Below, piece by piece: positions 10,660 through 18,469 of a stretch of 64,000 nt of DNA. Where the stretch lies: positions 68,661 through 132,660 of the forward strand of contig NZ_JAMTCO010000020.1 of the NCBI RefSeq assembly GCF_024171925.1, read 5' to 3'. A program made the translations under genes and the position numbers. How positions within the stretch are numbered: the stretch's first letter is position 1; the number at the start of each line of letters is the position of its first letter. This stretch comes from Actinokineospora diospyrosa (GTDB lineage Bacteria; Actinomycetota; Actinomycetes; Mycobacteriales; Pseudonocardiaceae). The notes below the pieces were generated by a model. It was not told the origin of the DNA, searched no databases, and saw only the letters and a list, made by a program, of their open reading frames with translations.

Positions 10660-12557
10660 CCCCACCCGGCGCGGACCCCGACCAACCCGGCGCCCCGGTC
10701 TGGATCCCCCCGGAAGCCCTCGCCGCCCCCGAGGAGTCGACCCGCACCGAGGCCATCGCCCACCCCGCGACGGCCCCACCCACCCAGCCCGGCGGGTGGC
10801 AACCCCCCGCAGCCGAGCGCGCCCCTCATCCCCCAGCCAACCCGGCCGCCCGACAACAACCCCCTGGCTGGCGGCCCGCGGCGCTTCCACCGCGCGACCC
10901 CCAGCCCCCTGCACACCAGCCCGGGCCGCAGCCAGCCGCGCACCAGCTCGGGCCGCGGCCGGTGGTGGGCCCGACCGGGGCGCAGTCGGTGGTGGGTGAG
11001 ACTGGGCCGCAATTGGTGGTGCATCAGGCCGGGCCGCAGCCGGTGGTGGGTCAGGCGGGCGTGCACCCGCCCCCGCATCCTTCTGGCCCGCAATCCCCGT
11101 CGCACCACACTGGGCCGCAGCCGGTTGTGCACCAGACGGGGCCGCGGTCGGTGGTGGGTCAGCTTGGGGCGCAGCCGGGGTCGCACCAGACTGGGGCGCA
11201 GCCTGTGGTGGGCCAGGCAGGCATGCACCCACCCCACCCCGGTCCGCCGCCCCTTTCGCACCAGACCGGGCCGCGGCCTGTCGCGCCCCAAAGCGAGCCG
11301 AATCCCGTGGTGCCACCGACCGGCTGGCAGTCGATCCCGCACCAGACCGGACCGCAGCCCGTGGTGCGCCAGGTCGGCCAGCAGACCGTCGCGCAGGAGT
11401 CCGGTCCGCAACCGGTGCCGTATCAGCCGGGCGTGCACCCAGCGGTGCGCCAGGCCACTCCGCAACAGCCCGGTTCGCAGCTACCCCCGCACCAGTCCGC
11501 CGCGCACCAAGGCGAGGTGCGGGCGACCGGACAGCAGCCGGTCCCGAACCTTCCCGGCTCGCACCAGGTGGGCCAGCACTGGACTGGGCCCCAGTCGCCG
11601 CCGTCCCAGACGGGGCCACAGCCGGTGGTGCGCCAAGCAGGCCCGCAACCGCCCCTGCAGCAACCCGCCTCGCACCAGGGCGTTCAGCAGCCCAGCGAGT
11701 CCCAGCGCGACTCGGACCCCGCAGGACGCCAGTTCGGCCACCTGCCGGGCCCGCACGAGACCGGCCAACAGTCCGCCGCGCACGAAGCTGGTCAGCCGGT
11801 GCCGCACCACACCGGGCCGCAGCCCGTGGTGCGCCAAGCGGGCCCGCAACCGCTTCCGCAGCACCCTCTCCCGCAGCACCCTCTCCCGCAGCACCCTCTC
11901 CCGCAGCACCCTCTCCCGCACAAAACCGGCCCGCAGCCCGTTGTGCGACAGGGTGTCCAGCAGGCTGGTCAGCCGCAGGGCGGCCCGTGGCCGACTGGTC
12001 CGCAGCCCGTTCCGAATCGGGCCGGGCCGCTGCCGGGCCCGCACCAGACCGGGCAGCAACCCGTCGTGCCGCGACCGCCGGAGGTGCCGGGCCCGGTTGG
12101 GCGTCCCGTGCCGCGCCCGGAGATGTCCGGTCCCGCGTTCCATCCCGTGGCGCCGCACCCGGAGGTGTCCACCCCGCCGCCGGGGCCGAATAGGTCGAGT
12201 CCGGCGTTCCACCCTGTTGCCCCGCGTCCGGAGATGTCCACCCCGCCGCCGGGGCCGGACAGATCCAGTCCTGCGTTCCGCCCCGTCGCCCCGCGCGCAG
12301 ACATGGCCGCGTTCCCGCCCCCGCACCACCCCGGACCCCCACCGCTCGAGTTCTCGGCTGACATGTCCTTCGGTCCCACTGGATCCGGTGGTTATGTCAC
12401 CGGCAGCACCCCCGTGCCCGTCCGGGTGACCGAACCGGACGATCTGCCCATTGCGAAGGCGGTTGAGCGCAAGCGGCCCGCGTACCTGGTGGAGGGGGAT
12501 GACGACGAGGTGTTCGGGAATGCGGAGTTCACCGCGCCGCCGGTGTTGGGGGAGTGA
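10656..12557 (+). CDS. Pro/Gln/His-rich tandem-repeat protein
   Basis: About 633 residues from GTG 10656 (an alternative GTG is at 10653). Residues from about 85 to 450 are degenerate repeats of 14-16 residues with the consensus HQTGPQPVVRQAGPQP. They include four perfect LPQHP units. A Pro-rich segment with three near-copies of a motif like HPVAPRPEMSTPPPGP follows. The last 70 residues are less repetitive and acidic, containing VRVTEPDDLPIAKAVERKR and EGDDDEVFG. No signal peptide or membrane helix is seen, so a disordered cytoplasmic protein is likely. I do not recognise a family. The forward strand is preferred because of coupling with DUF397 and a sensible C-terminus; antisense frames also stay open. 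Confidence 0.68.
   Translation: MTPPGADPDQPGAPVWIPPEALAAPEESTRTEAIAHPATAPPTQPGGWQPPAAERAPHPPANPAARQQPPGWRPAALPPRDPQPPAHQPGPQPAAHQLGPRPVVGPTGAQSVVGETGPQLVVHQAGPQPVVGQAGVHPPPHPSGPQSPSHHTGPQPVVHQTGPRSVVGQLGAQPGSHQTGAQPVVGQAGMHPPHPGPPPLSHQTGPRPVAPQSEPNPVVPPTGWQSIPHQTGPQPVVRQVGQQTVAQESGPQPVPYQPGVHPAVRQATPQQPGSQLPPHQSAAHQGEVRATGQQPVPNLPGSHQVGQHWTGPQSPPSQTGPQPVVRQAGPQPPLQQPASHQGVQQPSESQRDSDPAGRQFGHLPGPHETGQQSAAHEAGQPVPHHTGPQPVVRQAGPQPLPQHPLPQHPLPQHPLPQHPLPHKTGPQPVVRQGVQQAGQPQGGPWPTGPQPVPNRAGPLPGPHQTGQQPVVPRPPEVPGPVGRPVPRPEMSGPAFHPVAPHPEVSTPPPGPNRSSPAFHPVAPRPEMSTPPPGPDRSSPAFRPVAPRADMAAFPPPHHPGPPPLEFSADMSFGPTGSGGYVTGSTPVPVRVTEPDDLPIAKAVERKRPAYLVEGDDDEVFGNAEFTAPPVLGE
11861..11920. repeat. 15-bp minisatellite, four perfect copies
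   Basis: The unit GCACCCTCTCCCGCA is repeated exactly at 11861, 11876, 11891 and 11906. It encodes LPQHP in the repeat protein. A perfect array in a degenerate background suggests recent slippage. Confidence 0.92.
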
Positions 12558-12602
12558 TCTCCGGTGTCGCAACACTGCCATGTCACCTGGCTCACCCTGC
12601 GG

Positions 12603-12630
12603 TTGAACGGTTCAGAGACCGGCCTAGACT
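12603..12630 (+). promoter_or_regulatory. serA promoter
   Basis: TTGAAC (12603-12608) and TAGACT (12625-12630) are separated by 16 bases. The predicted start near 12637 leaves a 5' untranslated region of about 57 bases. Confidence 0.6.
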
Positions 12631-12640
12631 CGGGGCCTTG

Positions 12641-12658
12641 GGTTACAGCGCCGTAACC
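12641..12658. promoter_or_regulatory. Palindrome GGTTAC-N6-GTAACC in the serA leader
   Basis: Six-base perfect arms flank 6 bases just downstream of the predicted start of transcription, a position suited to a repressor. The core GTTAC-N6-GTAAC recurs upstream of the DUF6230 operon at about 52783-52798. Confidence 0.45.
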
Positions 12659-12693
12659 GCGTCCCTCCGCAGAGCCAGCCCAGGAGTAGCAGC

Positions 12694-14286
12694 GTGACCA
12701 CTACGAGCCGCCCCGTCGTCCTCATCGCTGAGAAGCTCGCGCCGTCCGTGCTGGAGGTGTTCGGCGACGAGTTCGAGGTCCGCCAGGTCGACGGCACCGA
12801 CCGCCCGGCGTTGCTGTCCGCGGTGTCCGGCGCGGACGCGCTGCTGGTGCGCTCGGCCACCCAGGTCGACGCCGAGGTGCTCAAGGCGACCGACACGCTC
12901 AAGGTCGTGGCCCGCGCGGGCGTCGGCCTCGACAACGTCGACGTGCCCTCCGCCACCGACCGGGGTGTGCTGGTGGTCAACGCGCCCACCTCCAACATCG
13001 TCTCCGCCGCCGAGCACGCCGTCGCGCTGCTGCTCGCGGTCGCCCGCCAGATCCCCGCGGCGCACCAGACGCTGCAGGAGGGGCAGTGGAAGCGCAGCGC
13101 GTTCTCCGGGGTCGAGCTGCTCGGCAAGACCGTCGGCGTGGTCGGGCTCGGCAAGATCGGGCAGCTGTTCGCCCAGCGCCTGGCCGGTTTCGGCACCACG
13201 CTGATCGCCTACGACCCCTACGCCTCGGCCGCGCGCGCCGCGCAGCTGGGCATCGAGCTGGTCGAGCTCGACGAGCTGCTCGCCCGCGCCGACGTCATCT
13301 CCGTGCACCTGCCCAAGACGCCGGAGACCAAGGGCCTGATCAACGCCGAGGCGCTGGCCAAGACCAAGAAGGGCGTGCTCATCGTCAACGCCGCCCGCGG
13401 TGGCCTCATCGACGAGCAGGCGCTGGTGGACGCGGTGCGCAGCGGCCAGGTGGGCGGGGCCGGGGTGGACGTGTTCACCAAGGAGCCCACCACCGAGAGC
13501 GTGCTGTTCGGCGTCCCCGGCATCATCGTCACCCCGCACCTGGGCGCCTCCACCGGTGAGGCGCAGGACCGCGCGGGCACCGACGTGGCGCACTCGGTCC
13601 GCCTCGCGCTGCGCGGCGACTTCGTGCCCGACGCGGTCAACGTGGCCGGTGGCGTGGTCGGCGAGGAGGTCCGCCCGTACCTGCCGCTGACCCAGAAGCT
13701 GGGCACCGTGCTCTCCGCGCTCGGCGGCAAGGCGCCCACCTCGATCACCGTGCTCGTCCGCGGCGAACTGTCCACTGAGGACGTCTCGATCCTGCCGCTC
13801 GCGGCGCTGCGCGGGGTGTTCGCAGGCATCGTCGAGGACCAGGTGACCTTCGTCAACGCCCCCCGCCTCGCCGAGACCCTCGGCGTGACCGTCGAGGTGG
13901 CCAAGGAGAGCGAGAGCCTCAACCACCGCAGCTTGGTGACCCTGCGCGGGGTCTACCCGGACGGCACCGCGGTGACCGTCAGCGGCACCCTGTCCGGCCT
14001 CGGCCAGGTGCAGAAGCTGGTCGAGGTGCACGGCCGCTCCTTCGACCTGCGCGCCGAGGGCGACGTGGTGCTGCTGGAGTACCCGGAGCGCCCCGGCGTG
14101 ATGGGCACCGTGGGCACCCTGCTCGGCGAGGCCGGGGTGAACGTGGACGCCGCCCAGATCAGCCAGACCGCCGACGGCGACGCGGTGATGCTGCTGCGGG
14201 TGGACCGCGCGGTCGACCAGTCCGTGCTGGAGTCGATCGGCGCCTCGATCGGCGCCACCATCGTCCGCTCGGTCGACTTCGGCTGA
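12694..14286 (+). CDS. serA: D-3-phosphoglycerate dehydrogenase
   Basis: The 530-residue protein has the long (type I) layout: a split substrate-binding domain, a Rossmann domain with VVGLGKIGQLFAQRL, an intervening ASB domain (about residues 320-450) and a C-terminal ACT domain (about 455-530, beginning LLEYPERPGVMGTVG). It oxidises 3-phosphoglycerate, the first step of serine synthesis; the ACT domain is the usual site of serine inhibition. Catalytic Arg, Glu and His lie in NAARGGLID, TKEPTTES and TPHLGAST. The GTG start has AGGAG 8 bases upstream. It is monocistronic, between its own promoter and a strong hairpin. Confidence 0.96.
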   Translation: MTTTSRPVVLIAEKLAPSVLEVFGDEFEVRQVDGTDRPALLSAVSGADALLVRSATQVDAEVLKATDTLKVVARAGVGLDNVDVPSATDRGVLVVNAPTSNIVSAAEHAVALLLAVARQIPAAHQTLQEGQWKRSAFSGVELLGKTVGVVGLGKIGQLFAQRLAGFGTTLIAYDPYASAARAAQLGIELVELDELLARADVISVHLPKTPETKGLINAEALAKTKKGVLIVNAARGGLIDEQALVDAVRSGQVGGAGVDVFTKEPTTESVLFGVPGIIVTPHLGASTGEAQDRAGTDVAHSVRLALRGDFVPDAVNVAGGVVGEEVRPYLPLTQKLGTVLSALGGKAPTSITVLVRGELSTEDVSILPLAALRGVFAGIVEDQVTFVNAPRLAETLGVTVEVAKESESLNHRSLVTLRGVYPDGTAVTVSGTLSGLGQVQKLVEVHGRSFDLRAEGDVVLLEYPERPGVMGTVGTLLGEAGVNVDAAQISQTADGDAVMLLRVDRAVDQSVLESIGASIGATIVRSVDFG

Positions 14287-14355
14287 GCGACCCTCGACAA
14301 CGGGCCCCGACGCGGCCACCCGGTCCACGGGCTGGGACGCGGCGTGCGCCCCGTT

Positions 14356-14394
14356 GGTGCCCGGATCGGTTGGTCGACAACCGATCCGGGCACC
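14356..14394. terminator. Terminator after serA
   Basis: Perfect 17-base arms (14356-14372 and 14378-14394, beginning GGTGCCCGGATCGG) enclose a 5-base loop. A short T-containing tail follows. This is one of the strongest hairpins in the window. Confidence 0.82.
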
Positions 14395-14429
14395 GTTCGT
14401 GTTACCCGTGGGCCGTTGTGACCACGAAT

Positions 14430-14449
14430 CGCCACCCAGAGGGGTGGCG
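14430..14449 (+). promoter_or_regulatory. Hairpin in the region upstream of leuB
   Basis: CGCCACCC (14430-14437) and GGGTGGCG (14442-14449) have a 4-base loop. No T-run and no Leu-rich leader frame accompany it, so I do not call an attenuator here. Confidence 0.4.
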
Positions 14450-14535
14450 AGATGCGGCGACCGGACGACTTCCCGGTAGCCTTCCCTCGACTACCAGGCC
14501 CTGACAGTTCGGGCCGATACCCGGGAGGTGTGTGC

Positions 14536-15573
14536 ATGCGGCTCGCGGTGATCCCAGGTGACGGGATCGGGCCGGAAGTGATCGCCGAGGCACTGAAGGT
14601 GCTCGGTGAGGTCGTTCCGACCGCGGAGATCACCCGATACGACCTCGGCGCTGCCCGGTGGCACGCGACGGGGGAACTCCTGCCGGAGTCAGTGCTCGCC
14701 GAGTTGCGCGAGCACGACGCGATCCTGCTCGGCGCGGTCGGTGACCCGTCGGTGCCCAGCGGCATCCTCGAGCGCGGGCTGCTGCTGCGGCTGCGCTTCG
14801 AACTCGACCACCACGTGAACCTGCGCCCGGCGCGGCTGTACCCGGGCGTGAAGAGCCCGATCGCCGATCCTGGCGAGATCGACATGATCGTGGTCAGGGA
14901 GGGCACCGAGGGCCTCTACGCGGGCAACGGTGGACTGTTGCGAAAGGACACTCCGCACGAGATCGCGACCGAGGTGAGCGTCAACACCTCGTTCGGTGTG
15001 GAGCGGGTCGTGCGCGACGCGTTCACCCGCGCCTCGGCGCGTCCGCGCAAGCACCTCACGCTGGTCCACAAGACCAACGTGCTCACCCACGCTGGCTCGT
15101 TGTGGTCGCGCGTGGTGGAGGAGGTGTCCCTGCAGCACCCGGACGTGACGGTGGCCTACCAGCACGTGGACGCCACGACCATCCACATGGTGACCGACCC
15201 GACCAGGTTCGACGTGATCGTCACCGACAACCTGTTCGGCGACATCCTGACCGACCTCGCCGCGGCCGTGACCGGTGGCATCGGGCTCGCCGCCAGCGGC
15301 AACCTCGACATCACCCGGCGCAACCCGAGCATGTTCGAGCCGGTGCACGGCAGCGCGCCGGACATCGCGGGCCAGGGCATCGCCGACCCGACGGCAGCGG
15401 TGCTGTCGGTGGCGCTGCTGCTCGACCACCTCGGCGAGGTGGAGGCGGCCAGGCGCATCGAGGCCTCGGTCGCCTTCGACCTGGCCACCCGCGACCACAG
15501 TTCGCCCGGTGGCACTTTCGCCATCGGCGACCGGTTGGCCGCGCTGGTCTCCTCGAACGCCAAGACCGCCTGA
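14536..15573 (+). CDS. leuB: 3-isopropylmalate dehydrogenase
   Basis: A 345-residue member of the isocitrate/isopropylmalate dehydrogenase family. It oxidises and decarboxylates 3-isopropylmalate in leucine synthesis; the same enzyme acts on 3-methylmalate in the citramalate route. The N-terminus reads [14 protein letters not shown]; the substrate-binding Arg and Tyr lie in [15 protein letters not shown], Lys in VHKTNVLTH, the Mg-binding Asp in [13 protein letters not shown] and the NAD site in [16 protein letters not shown] 14536 with GGGAGGTG just upstream is preferred over an in-frame ATG at 14452, which would add 28 residues before the glycine loop. Confidence 0.95.
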   Translation: MRLAVIPGDGIGPEVIAEALKVLGEVVPTAEITRYDLGAARWHATGELLPESVLAELREHDAILLGAVGDPSVPSGILERGLLLRLRFELDHHVNLRPARLYPGVKSPIADPGEIDMIVVREGTEGLYAGNGGLLRKDTPHEIATEVSVNTSFGVERVVRDAFTRASARPRKHLTLVHKTNVLTHAGSLWSRVVEEVSLQHPDVTVAYQHVDATTIHMVTDPTRFDVIVTDNLFGDILTDLAAAVTGGIGLAASGNLDITRRNPSMFEPVHGSAPDIAGQGIADPTAAVLSVALLLDHLGEVEAARRIEASVAFDLATRDHSSPGGTFAIGDRLAALVSSNAKTA

Positions 15574-15710
15574 CCAGGCACCCGTTCCGCCCGACGGCCG
15601 CCCCCACCCGGGGCGGCCGTCGGCGTTTGCGGCCACTAACCGCTCCCAGTCCCTGGGACCGGGGGTCCGTGGAGTGGACCTGGAGCGGTCCACTGTGCCA
15701 CGATCCCGGC

Positions 15711-15752
15711 ATGGCTTCCGTCGTCATCATTATTGACAGGCGCGCTGGGTAG
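15711..15752 (+). CDS. cimA leader peptide (attenuation)
   Basis: The 13-codon frame reads MASVVIIIDRRAG. Codons 4-8 are Val-Val-Ile-Ile-Ile, fitting control of isoleucine precursor synthesis. A CACGAT -10-like hexamer (15699-15704) ends 7 bases before the ATG, with TGGACC (15675-15680) as a possible -35, so translation is probably leaderless. The last codons and the stop lie inside arm 1 of the next hairpin. I know of no described leader for cimA; recognition rests on the codon run, its position and the terminator that follows. Confidence 0.82.
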   Translation: MASVVIIIDRRAG

Positions 15753-15809
15753 CTCCTCTTCCGAGCCCAGCGCGCAGACCTCTCGCACCTTCCGCGGGGG
15801 GTCTTTTTG
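15740..15809 (+). promoter_or_regulatory. Attenuator of cimA
   Basis: Hairpin 1:2 has perfect 10-base arms GCGCGCTGGG (15740-15749) and CCCAGCGCGC (15766-15775). Immediately after, AGACCTCTCGC (15776-15786) pairs with GCGGGGGGTCT (15794-15804) in an 11-base stem with two G.U pairs. A T-run follows (15804-15808). The order (leader peptide, hairpin, terminator, structural gene) is the classical attenuator layout. Confidence 0.85.
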
Positions 15810-15864
15810 TTTGCCCGGAACCCCACCGGCGACCAGAACCCGGCACCACCTAGGAGCGAATCCC

Positions 15865-17517
15865 GTGACCAGCACAGCCCGATCGGTCCCCGCGGGCACC
15901 CCACTCGGGGACGCCTTCCACGTCTACGACACGACCCTGCGCGACGGCGCCCAGCGGGAGGGCATCTCCTACTCGGTCGCCGACAAGCTGGCCGTGGCGC
16001 GGCTGCTGGACGGTCTCGGCGTCGGGTTCATCGAGGGCGGTTGGCCGGGCGCGCTGCCCAAGGACACCGAGTTCTTCGCCCGCGCCGCGGCGGGGGAGTT
16101 GCCGCTGCGGCACGCCGCGCTGGTCGCGTTCGGCTCGACCCGGCGCGCGGGCACCACCGCCGCGCGGGACCCGCAGGTCCAGGCGCTGCTGGACTCCCAG
16201 GCGCCGGTCATCACGCTGGTGGCCAAGTCCGACCGCAGGCACATCGAGCGCGCGCTGCGCACCGACGTGGCCGAGGCGGCGGAGATGGTGCGCGACACGG
16301 TGTCCTTCCTCGTCGGCCAGGGCCGCCGGGTCTTCCTCGACGCCGAGCACTTCTTCGACGGCTACGCCTTCGACCCCGACTGCTCGCTGCGGGTGCTCAC
16401 CGCCGCGATGGAGTCCGGCGCGGACGTGGCCGTGCTGTGCGACACCAACGGCGGCCAGTTGCCGCTCGGTCTCGCCGAGACCGTCGGCGAGGTCATCGCC
16501 CGCACCGGTTTCCGGGTGGGCATCCACTGCCAGGACGACACGTCCTGCGCCGTGGCCAACAGCGTCGCGGCTGTGCAGGCTGGCGCGAGCCACGTCCAGT
16601 GCACCGCGAACGGTTACGGGGAGCGGGCTGGCAACGCCGACCTGTTCGCCGTGATCGGCAATCTCGTGACCAAGCTCGGCCTCGAAGCGCTGCCCACCGG
16701 GGCGCGGGCCGAGCTGACCCGGGTCTCCCATGCCCTTGCCGAGATCGCCAACATCGCACCCGACACCCACCAGGCCTACGTCGGGTCATCGGCCTTCGCC
16801 CACAAGGCGGGGCTGCACGCGAGCGCGATCAAGGTCGACCCGGAGCTCTACAACCACATCGATCCGGGCACCGTCGGCAACGACATGCGGGTCTTGGTCA
16901 CCGAGATGGCCGGTCGGGCCAGCCTCGAGCTCAAGGGACACGAGCTCGGTGTTGACCTGGCCGGCAGGCCTGAGGCCATCACCAACGCGCTGCGCAAGGT
17001 CAAGGACCTGGAAGCGCGCGGATGGTCTTTCGAGGCGGCGGACGCCTCGTTCGAACTGCTGCTGCGCGAGGAGATCGCGGGCATCGACCCCACCGAGACC
17101 GAGCCGGTCACCCCGTTCGAACTGGAGTCCTACCGGGTCATCCTCGACCACGACCGCGACGGCTCGGTGGTGTCCGAGGCCACCGTCAAGGTGCGGGTCA
17201 ACGGGCAGCGGGTCATCGCGACCGCCGAGGGCAACGGGCCGGTGCACGCGCTGGACGCGGCGCTGCGCAAGGCGCTCTCACCGCACCTGCCGTGGCTCGA
17301 CGACGTGGAGCTGACCGACTACAAGGTCCGCATCCTCACCGCGGGCGGGGACCACGGCACGGACGCGGTGACGCGGGTGCTGGTGCAGTCGTCGGACCGG
17401 GAACGGGAGTGGACGACGGTGGGGGTGCACGGGAACATCGTCGAGGCGAGCTGGTTGGCGTTGTGCGACGCGCTCGCGCACAAGGCGATGCGGGTGCGGA
17501 CGGCCGTCGGCGGCTGA
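15865..17517 (+). CDS. cimA: (R)-citramalate synthase
   Basis: About 550 residues. It condenses acetyl-CoA with pyruvate to citramalate, the threonine-independent entry to 2-oxobutanoate and isoleucine. The HMGL-like barrel starts with YDTTLRDGAQREGISYSV (metal-binding Asp and catalytic Arg). The metal-binding His pair falls in the segment HVQCTANGYGERAGNADL, and the linker reads HKAGLHASAIKVDPELY. The C-terminal LeuA-type dimerisation and regulatory domain (about 400-545) makes isoleucine feedback likely. GTG 15865 with TAGGAG 8 bases upstream is the start; the frame is open further upstream, across the attenuator. LeuA itself would lack this arrangement, and no leuA is in the window. Confidence 0.93.
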   Translation: MTSTARSVPAGTPLGDAFHVYDTTLRDGAQREGISYSVADKLAVARLLDGLGVGFIEGGWPGALPKDTEFFARAAAGELPLRHAALVAFGSTRRAGTTAARDPQVQALLDSQAPVITLVAKSDRRHIERALRTDVAEAAEMVRDTVSFLVGQGRRVFLDAEHFFDGYAFDPDCSLRVLTAAMESGADVAVLCDTNGGQLPLGLAETVGEVIARTGFRVGIHCQDDTSCAVANSVAAVQAGASHVQCTANGYGERAGNADLFAVIGNLVTKLGLEALPTGARAELTRVSHALAEIANIAPDTHQAYVGSSAFAHKAGLHASAIKVDPELYNHIDPGTVGNDMRVLVTEMAGRASLELKGHELGVDLAGRPEAITNALRKVKDLEARGWSFEAADASFELLLREEIAGIDPTETEPVTPFELESYRVILDHDRDGSVVSEATVKVRVNGQRVIATAEGNGPVHALDAALRKALSPHLPWLDDVELTDYKVRILTAGGDHGTDAVTRVLVQSSDREREWTTVGVHGNIVEASWLALCDALAHKAMRVRTAVGG

Positions 17518-17523
17518 TCCGCT

Positions 17524-17553
17524 GCTCCGGTGGTCGGGTATGGCCACCGGAGC
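17524..17553. terminator. Hairpin after cimA
   Basis: Perfect 10-base arms GCTCCGGTGG (17524-17533) and CCACCGGAGC (17544-17553) flank 10 bases. There is no T-run, so termination would be of the actinobacterial U-less type. Confidence 0.65.
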
Positions 17554-17647
17554 AAGCCACGCACAACAAAGGCCGCCCATCGAGTAGAGACCGTGGTCGG
17601 GTGGGTGGGCGGCGGAGGTTTCGGTGGTGGGGGCCTAGGGTGGGCGG

Positions 17648-18418
17648 GTGCGTATCGCTCGAATTGCCCATCCAGAAGGCGTCGCGTTCGTCACCGTTGA
17701 GGGTGATGAGGGGGCGGAGGTCGCGGCCGAGGTCGCTGAGCACCCGTTCGGGAACCCGACGTTCACCGGTCGGAAGTGGCCGCTGGCCGACACCCGGTTG
17801 TTGGCGCCGATCCTGCCGAGCAAGGTCATCTGCGTCGGCAAGAACTACGCCGACCACGCCAAGGAGATGGGGGGCGAGGCGCCCGCCAACCCGGTCATCT
17901 TCATGAAGCCCTCCACCACGGTCATCGGGCCGGGCGCGGCCATCCGGCTGCCCGCCGATTCGTCCAGAGTGGACTTCGAGGGCGAGTTGGCCGTCGTCAT
18001 CGGGATGCCCTGCCGGGACGTGCCCAGGGCCAAGGCCAAGGACGTCGTGCTGGGGTACACCATCGCCAACGACGTGACCGCGCGCGACCAGCAGCAGGCC
18101 GACGGGCAGTGGACCAGGGCGAAGGGGCACGACACGTTCTGCCCGCTCGGGCCGTGGATCACCACCGGGGTCGACCCGGCCGACCTCGCCCTGCGCACCA
18201 GCGTCGACGGGGAGCTCAAGCAGGACTCGACGACCTCGCTGCTGCTGCACGACGTGCCGACGCTCATCGAGTGGGTGTCGCGGGTCATGACCCTGCTGCC
18301 CGGTGACGTGATCCTCACCGGCACCCCGGCTGGTGTCGGGCCGATCACCGCGGGCCAGCAGGTGTCGGTCACCATCGACGGCCTCGGCACGCTCACCAAC
18401 CCGGTCGTCACCCGCTGA
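17648..18418 (+). CDS. fumarylacetoacetate hydrolase family protein
   Basis: The 256-residue protein starts with GTG. It has the FAH fold elements: ICVGKNYADHAKEMG, the metal-binding acidic residues in RVDFEGELAVVIG, then YTIANDVTARDQQ, KGHDTFCPLGPW and LTGTPAGVGPI. Family members hydrolyse or decarboxylate 2-oxo acid breakdown products; the substrate here is unknown. M. tuberculosis has the homologue Rv2993c directly next to gltX; here a monooxygenase gene on the other strand follows instead. Confidence 0.9.
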   Translation: MRIARIAHPEGVAFVTVEGDEGAEVAAEVAEHPFGNPTFTGRKWPLADTRLLAPILPSKVICVGKNYADHAKEMGGEAPANPVIFMKPSTTVIGPGAAIRLPADSSRVDFEGELAVVIGMPCRDVPRAKAKDVVLGYTIANDVTARDQQQADGQWTRAKGHDTFCPLGPWITTGVDPADLALRTSVDGELKQDSTTSLLLHDVPTLIEWVSRVMTLLPGDVILTGTPAGVGPITAGQQVSVTIDGLGTLTNPVVTR

Positions 18419-18425
18419 GCCCCGG

Positions 18426-18453
18426 GTCGGGTGACCGGGTTCGGTCACCCGAC
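18426..18453. terminator. Bidirectional terminator between the FAH and monooxygenase genes
   Basis: Perfect 12-base arms GTCGGGTGACCG (18426-18437) and CGGTCACCCGAC (18442-18453) have a 4-base loop, between two convergent genes. Confidence 0.78.
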
Positions 18454-18469
18454 TGGGTGGACTCCGCGC

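Noticed and set aside
11000..12000. CRISPR array
   Set aside because: The periodic repeats are coding, degenerate, directly adjacent and lack spacers; no cas gene is in the window.
9547..12342. Single 931-codon frame on the minus strand
   Set aside because: Only the part from 10275 down looks like a protein. Upstream it is the antisense of the repeat gene and stays open because of third-position GC bias.
12641..12658. BldD box at the serA palindrome
   Set aside because: The arms resemble it, but the spacer is one base longer than the consensus I know.
14452..14535. Possible leader peptide or N-terminal extension ahead of leuB
   Set aside because: It is in frame with leuB, has no Leu run, and no terminator follows. 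The downstream ATG has the better ribosome-binding site.
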